DNA of 64,000 nucleotides from Allium sativum (lineage: Eukaryota; Streptophyta; Magnoliopsida; Asparagales; Amaryllidaceae): NCBI GenBank assembly GCA_030737875.1, contig CM060912.1, forward strand, positions 122,402,993-122,466,992, written 5' to 3'. Both the position numbers and the translations under genes were made by a program. Every line of letters begins with the position of its first letter. Within the stretch, counting starts at the first letter, position 1. Below the pieces are notes generated by a model, which made no database searches, was not told the origin of the DNA, and saw only the letters and a program-made list of their open reading frames with translations. Below, piece after piece: positions 61,481 through 64,000 of the stretch.

Positions 61481-62036
61481 ATACAATATCCAAAATAGTC
61501 GATTATAAACCATCATAACAAATTTAATATATCAACATCACAATTTCACACATATGAAAATACATTTATATAAAAGTTGCATAGTATCCAACAACAATAC
61601 ACAAATGAAAAATTAATCAATTTACAATAACACAAACATTCAGAATGATGTGTATGCAACACTTCTACAATAAAGCTAACATAACAAATCCAAAACAGAT
61701 TTCATTAAACAAAAAGATAATTCAACATGTTCGGTAAGCAAATCCACTAACATACATACATATATTGTTTTAACAATGAAAACAAAGCAAACACTTGAAG
61801 TCAGAAAGACAATCAATCCATACTCTCATGATGTTGACGTTTTTCAACATTGCGGGATGACTGACAAGGCATGGAAGCTCCAGGAACCTGCTGCATATGA
61901 GAGTATTATTGCAAAAATGGTAGTTGTTGTTGCATTAGATCAACAAATGGCATGTTTTGTTCTGCGATCCCGAATGCGTTGGAATGTAAAGGCGAATATT
62001 GTCGAGGATGAATTGCCAACAATGTAGACCTGTGAC

Positions 62037-63088
62037 CTGATAAACAAAAAACATACAGACTTCAAATGGAACAACATGAATAAATAGTTTTAGCATTAAT
62101 AGTTCATTGTTGGGACATAATCATCTTGGTTATTCGACTAAATGTAATCTGTAAATAAATAGCATAAGTAGCCATGCAATTTGACTAAATGTTAAGTCCA
62201 TGTATCTTGCATTTAGCTTGCAATCTGTTAAGTCCATTTAGCTTGCATTCAGTTAACTCCATGTATCTTGCATTTGAATAAATAGCACAAGCAGGGACTT
62301 CATTTAGCTTGCAGTCAAGCTTGTAATCTTGTCCTTCAGATTACATGGACTTAACTGAAAATAAAAAGCACAAGCGGTCATGCAATTTCAGCAAACCTGA
62401 ATGCTCAAATTCCCCTTGTCAATTTTGCTAATGGTATTTCAGCAAAGGTTGAAGTAAAAGTAAGTTCATTTATAATAGTTTCATGTAAACTTGTAAACAT
62501 GAGAAGGTTGCCAATGAAAAGCAGGATATCATGAAACATGTAAACATGAATGCTTACGACATTATTTCACTTTAAGTTGGATATGAAACCCAGTAGCAAG
62601 TATTATTTTGAAGATCGAAAAGTTTGCTAGTAAGTTTATACTCAAAGTGAAGAAGAAAGACGGTGGGGATATAAAACTGGAAGGTGCAAAAGAAGGTTGG
62701 AAAGAAGTTCTGGACATTGATGCCGAAATTTTTGCGCTTACTTCATTTCATTTAGTCGGGATTAGAAAAAACAAATGGTGATACATTAAAATATCAGAAG
62801 GTGTGGACTCAGGAGATGTGGCCTGCCCTTAAAGACATGTAATCATCTCCACAAGATGAAAGGATGAACGTTTAAGTTGAAGAGGGTGCAGTGCTAGTAA
62901 ATATTTCATGGAATATTAAATAACCAAACAACACTTATTTTTTTTCTAAATAGAAATGTCTCCGTTTTCGGCTAATTAAGTAACTTGCCACTAACTCAAT
63001 CAGTTAGCATAGACTATAAAAATAAAATAGCAACTGCGACAAGGCTTAAACAACAAATTATAAAAACTGTGAATAATAATACACTAAC
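62037..63088. other. CACTA intron-like region
   Basis: About 1 kb between the last two exon-like blocks. It includes short repeated phrases around TTAGCTTGCA and ATGTATCTTGCATT (62170-62330). A coding-like fragment on the opposite strand lies at 62611-62781. Confidence 0.4.
62611..62781 (+). pseudogene. Unidentified coding-like fragment inside CACTA intron
   Basis: 56 codons are open to a TGA at 62779-62781 with balanced amino-acid use: [20 protein letters not shown], then [20 protein letters not shown] and IRKNKW. It has no stop until the end and is less AT-driven than its surroundings. I do not recognise the family. It is on the strand opposite to the TNPA-like gene and may be a captured host exon. 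Confidence 0.35.
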
Positions 63089-64000
63089 CTGTGAAATGTG
63101 GAAATATGCCCGTATATGGAGGAAATCCTGTTTTTTGTGACTGTGTAGGCATTGTTGCATGTGTTGGCATGGTGGCTTATGTAGGCATGTCGGATTGATC
63201 AGGAATAGAAGCTGGTGTTGGCACAGCTAGTTGTGAAGACTCTACAGCTTGATCAGTGGTCTACGTATCTACAACAGATTGTATATTTATACCAGGTGAC
63301 TGCTTTAACTTATCCAACACACTATTTAAATATAATATATGTGTTAAATATATAACTACAGATAAAATCAGCATTAAAATCATATTTAGAATTTATAGCT
63401 CTAACCGTTGAACAATTTCTTCCACTGAAAATTGATTAGGCACTACCTGAGTAGATGTTGTAGGCATACATCATTGATGGGCATTGGCTGAAGAAGACTG
63501 AGAATCTCGGTGTAAGCCACGATCGTCTACATAAGGTGCTCCATACATCTTTCCATATGTTAGTCCCCCTAATGAATACATCAAATGTTATGGGTTGAAA
63601 ATATTTATTGCTTCTTCTGACTTAGCCTTTTTCTTGAGATATTTCTCCTGATTGAAAAAAAAACATCGATAACGTAAACATACTAACTGTTTTAACTAAA
63701 TATAATTATTACCATTATTTTTTTTAGATTTATTATCCACATATTTACTATTCTTGTAGAGTTTTTTGGCATTTTTGACAGAGTTGGATGGATCTTTCAA
63801 AACATGCCAATATCGAAATACCTCACGAAATGTTGGTTCCTTTCCTGTTACAACTTTCTGAAATAATTTGTTTGAATGTTAGAAAATTATGATAATTGAT
63901 TATAATATTAGTAAGGGTAAAATCCTACATGGTAATGAAAGATGAATGTCTTTTCACTTATTTTTTAAGTACTGGTTAAATATTGCCCTGATTAAAGACT

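Larger units (their letters stand above)
61906..63857 (-). pseudogene. CACTA TNPA-like (plant transposase, Transposase_24-type) gene, 3' part
   Basis: Exon-like blocks with GT-AG borders on the minus strand are 63713-63857, 63406-63647, 63089-63321 and 61906-62036. Block 1 encodes VVTGKEPTFREVFRYWHVLK followed by a Lys-rich stretch, resembling the EPT-x-x-E-x-F core of plant En/Spm TNPA-type proteins. Block 2 encodes GGLTYGKMYGAPYVDDRGLH, the family's glycine/tyrosine region. Block 3 has repeated MPT units, and block 4 is Gln-rich (MPFVDLMQQQLPFLQ) with a TAA at 61906. Stops inside blocks 2 and 3 suggest decay. The N-terminal part lies beyond the right edge. Family assignment comes from motif memory and the CACTA context. 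Confidence 0.65.
61224..64000 (-). mobile_element. CACTA (En/Spm) transposon, one end and part of its gene
   Basis: The end reads TACTACAAAAAAATAG, one transition away from the standard CACTACAAAAA start. It is followed by at least eight AAGACTG/CAGTCTT motifs in both orientations within about 260 bases, a typical CACTA subterminal region. A minus-strand, multi-exon TNPA-like gene follows, and the element runs off the window. It interrupts the LINE; the other flank is outside the window. Confidence 0.8.

Overview
This window is plant nuclear DNA made almost entirely of transposable elements stacked inside one another. I see no intact host gene, no rRNA or tRNA gene and no CRISPR array. The mix (Del/Tekay-type Ty3/gypsy chromoviruses primed by initiator tRNA-Met, an L1-type LINE, a Helitron, and CACTA/En-Spm elements) and the AT-rich background point to a large-genome flowering plant, probably a eudicot. 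The species cannot be told from the sequence.

Layout, from outside in. (1) An L1-type LINE lies on the minus strand in two pieces: its 3' part at about 1556-2271, and its RT, endonuclease and ORF1-like part at 58222-61223. (2) A Helitron with typical ends (TC start, hairpin plus CTAG end) at 2405-58221 separates the two pieces. (3) Inside the Helitron sits LTR element C (minus, 6430-56615, perfect GTTTT target duplication), which has about 4.7 kb LTRs and only about 0.67 kb of non-coding internal sequence. (4) Inside C's internal region sits element D (minus, 20852-41647), a tandem LTR-internal-LTR-internal-LTR array with LTRs of about 6.2 kb and non-coding internal parts of about 1.05 kb. 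(5) Inside C's right LTR sits element B (plus, 42860-52910, TTTAA target duplication), a complete-ended Tekay-like element that has lost its integrase. (6) Inside C's left LTR sit a CACTA right-end remnant carrying host-like exons (9084-11856) and the 5'-truncated, decayed Tekay-like element A (11857-18924). A second CACTA element starts at 61224 and runs off the right edge.

The coding sequences are all transposon genes, all broken. Elements A and B encode gag, protease, RT, RNase H and, in A, integrase with a chromodomain. C and D encode nothing recognisable, but they share LTR ends, polypurine-tract context and primer-binding site with A and B. They look like non-autonomous parasites of a Tekay-type element.

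The most unusual signal is a module in the LTRs of C and D, present 14 times. It is exactly 110 nt in 12 copies and is bounded by 7-nt inverted ends. In 12 copies those ends can pair on the element's sense strand, including one compensatory change and many G-U pairs. Its length is conserved although C and D differ clearly in sequence, so a structured RNA is a reasonable hypothesis.
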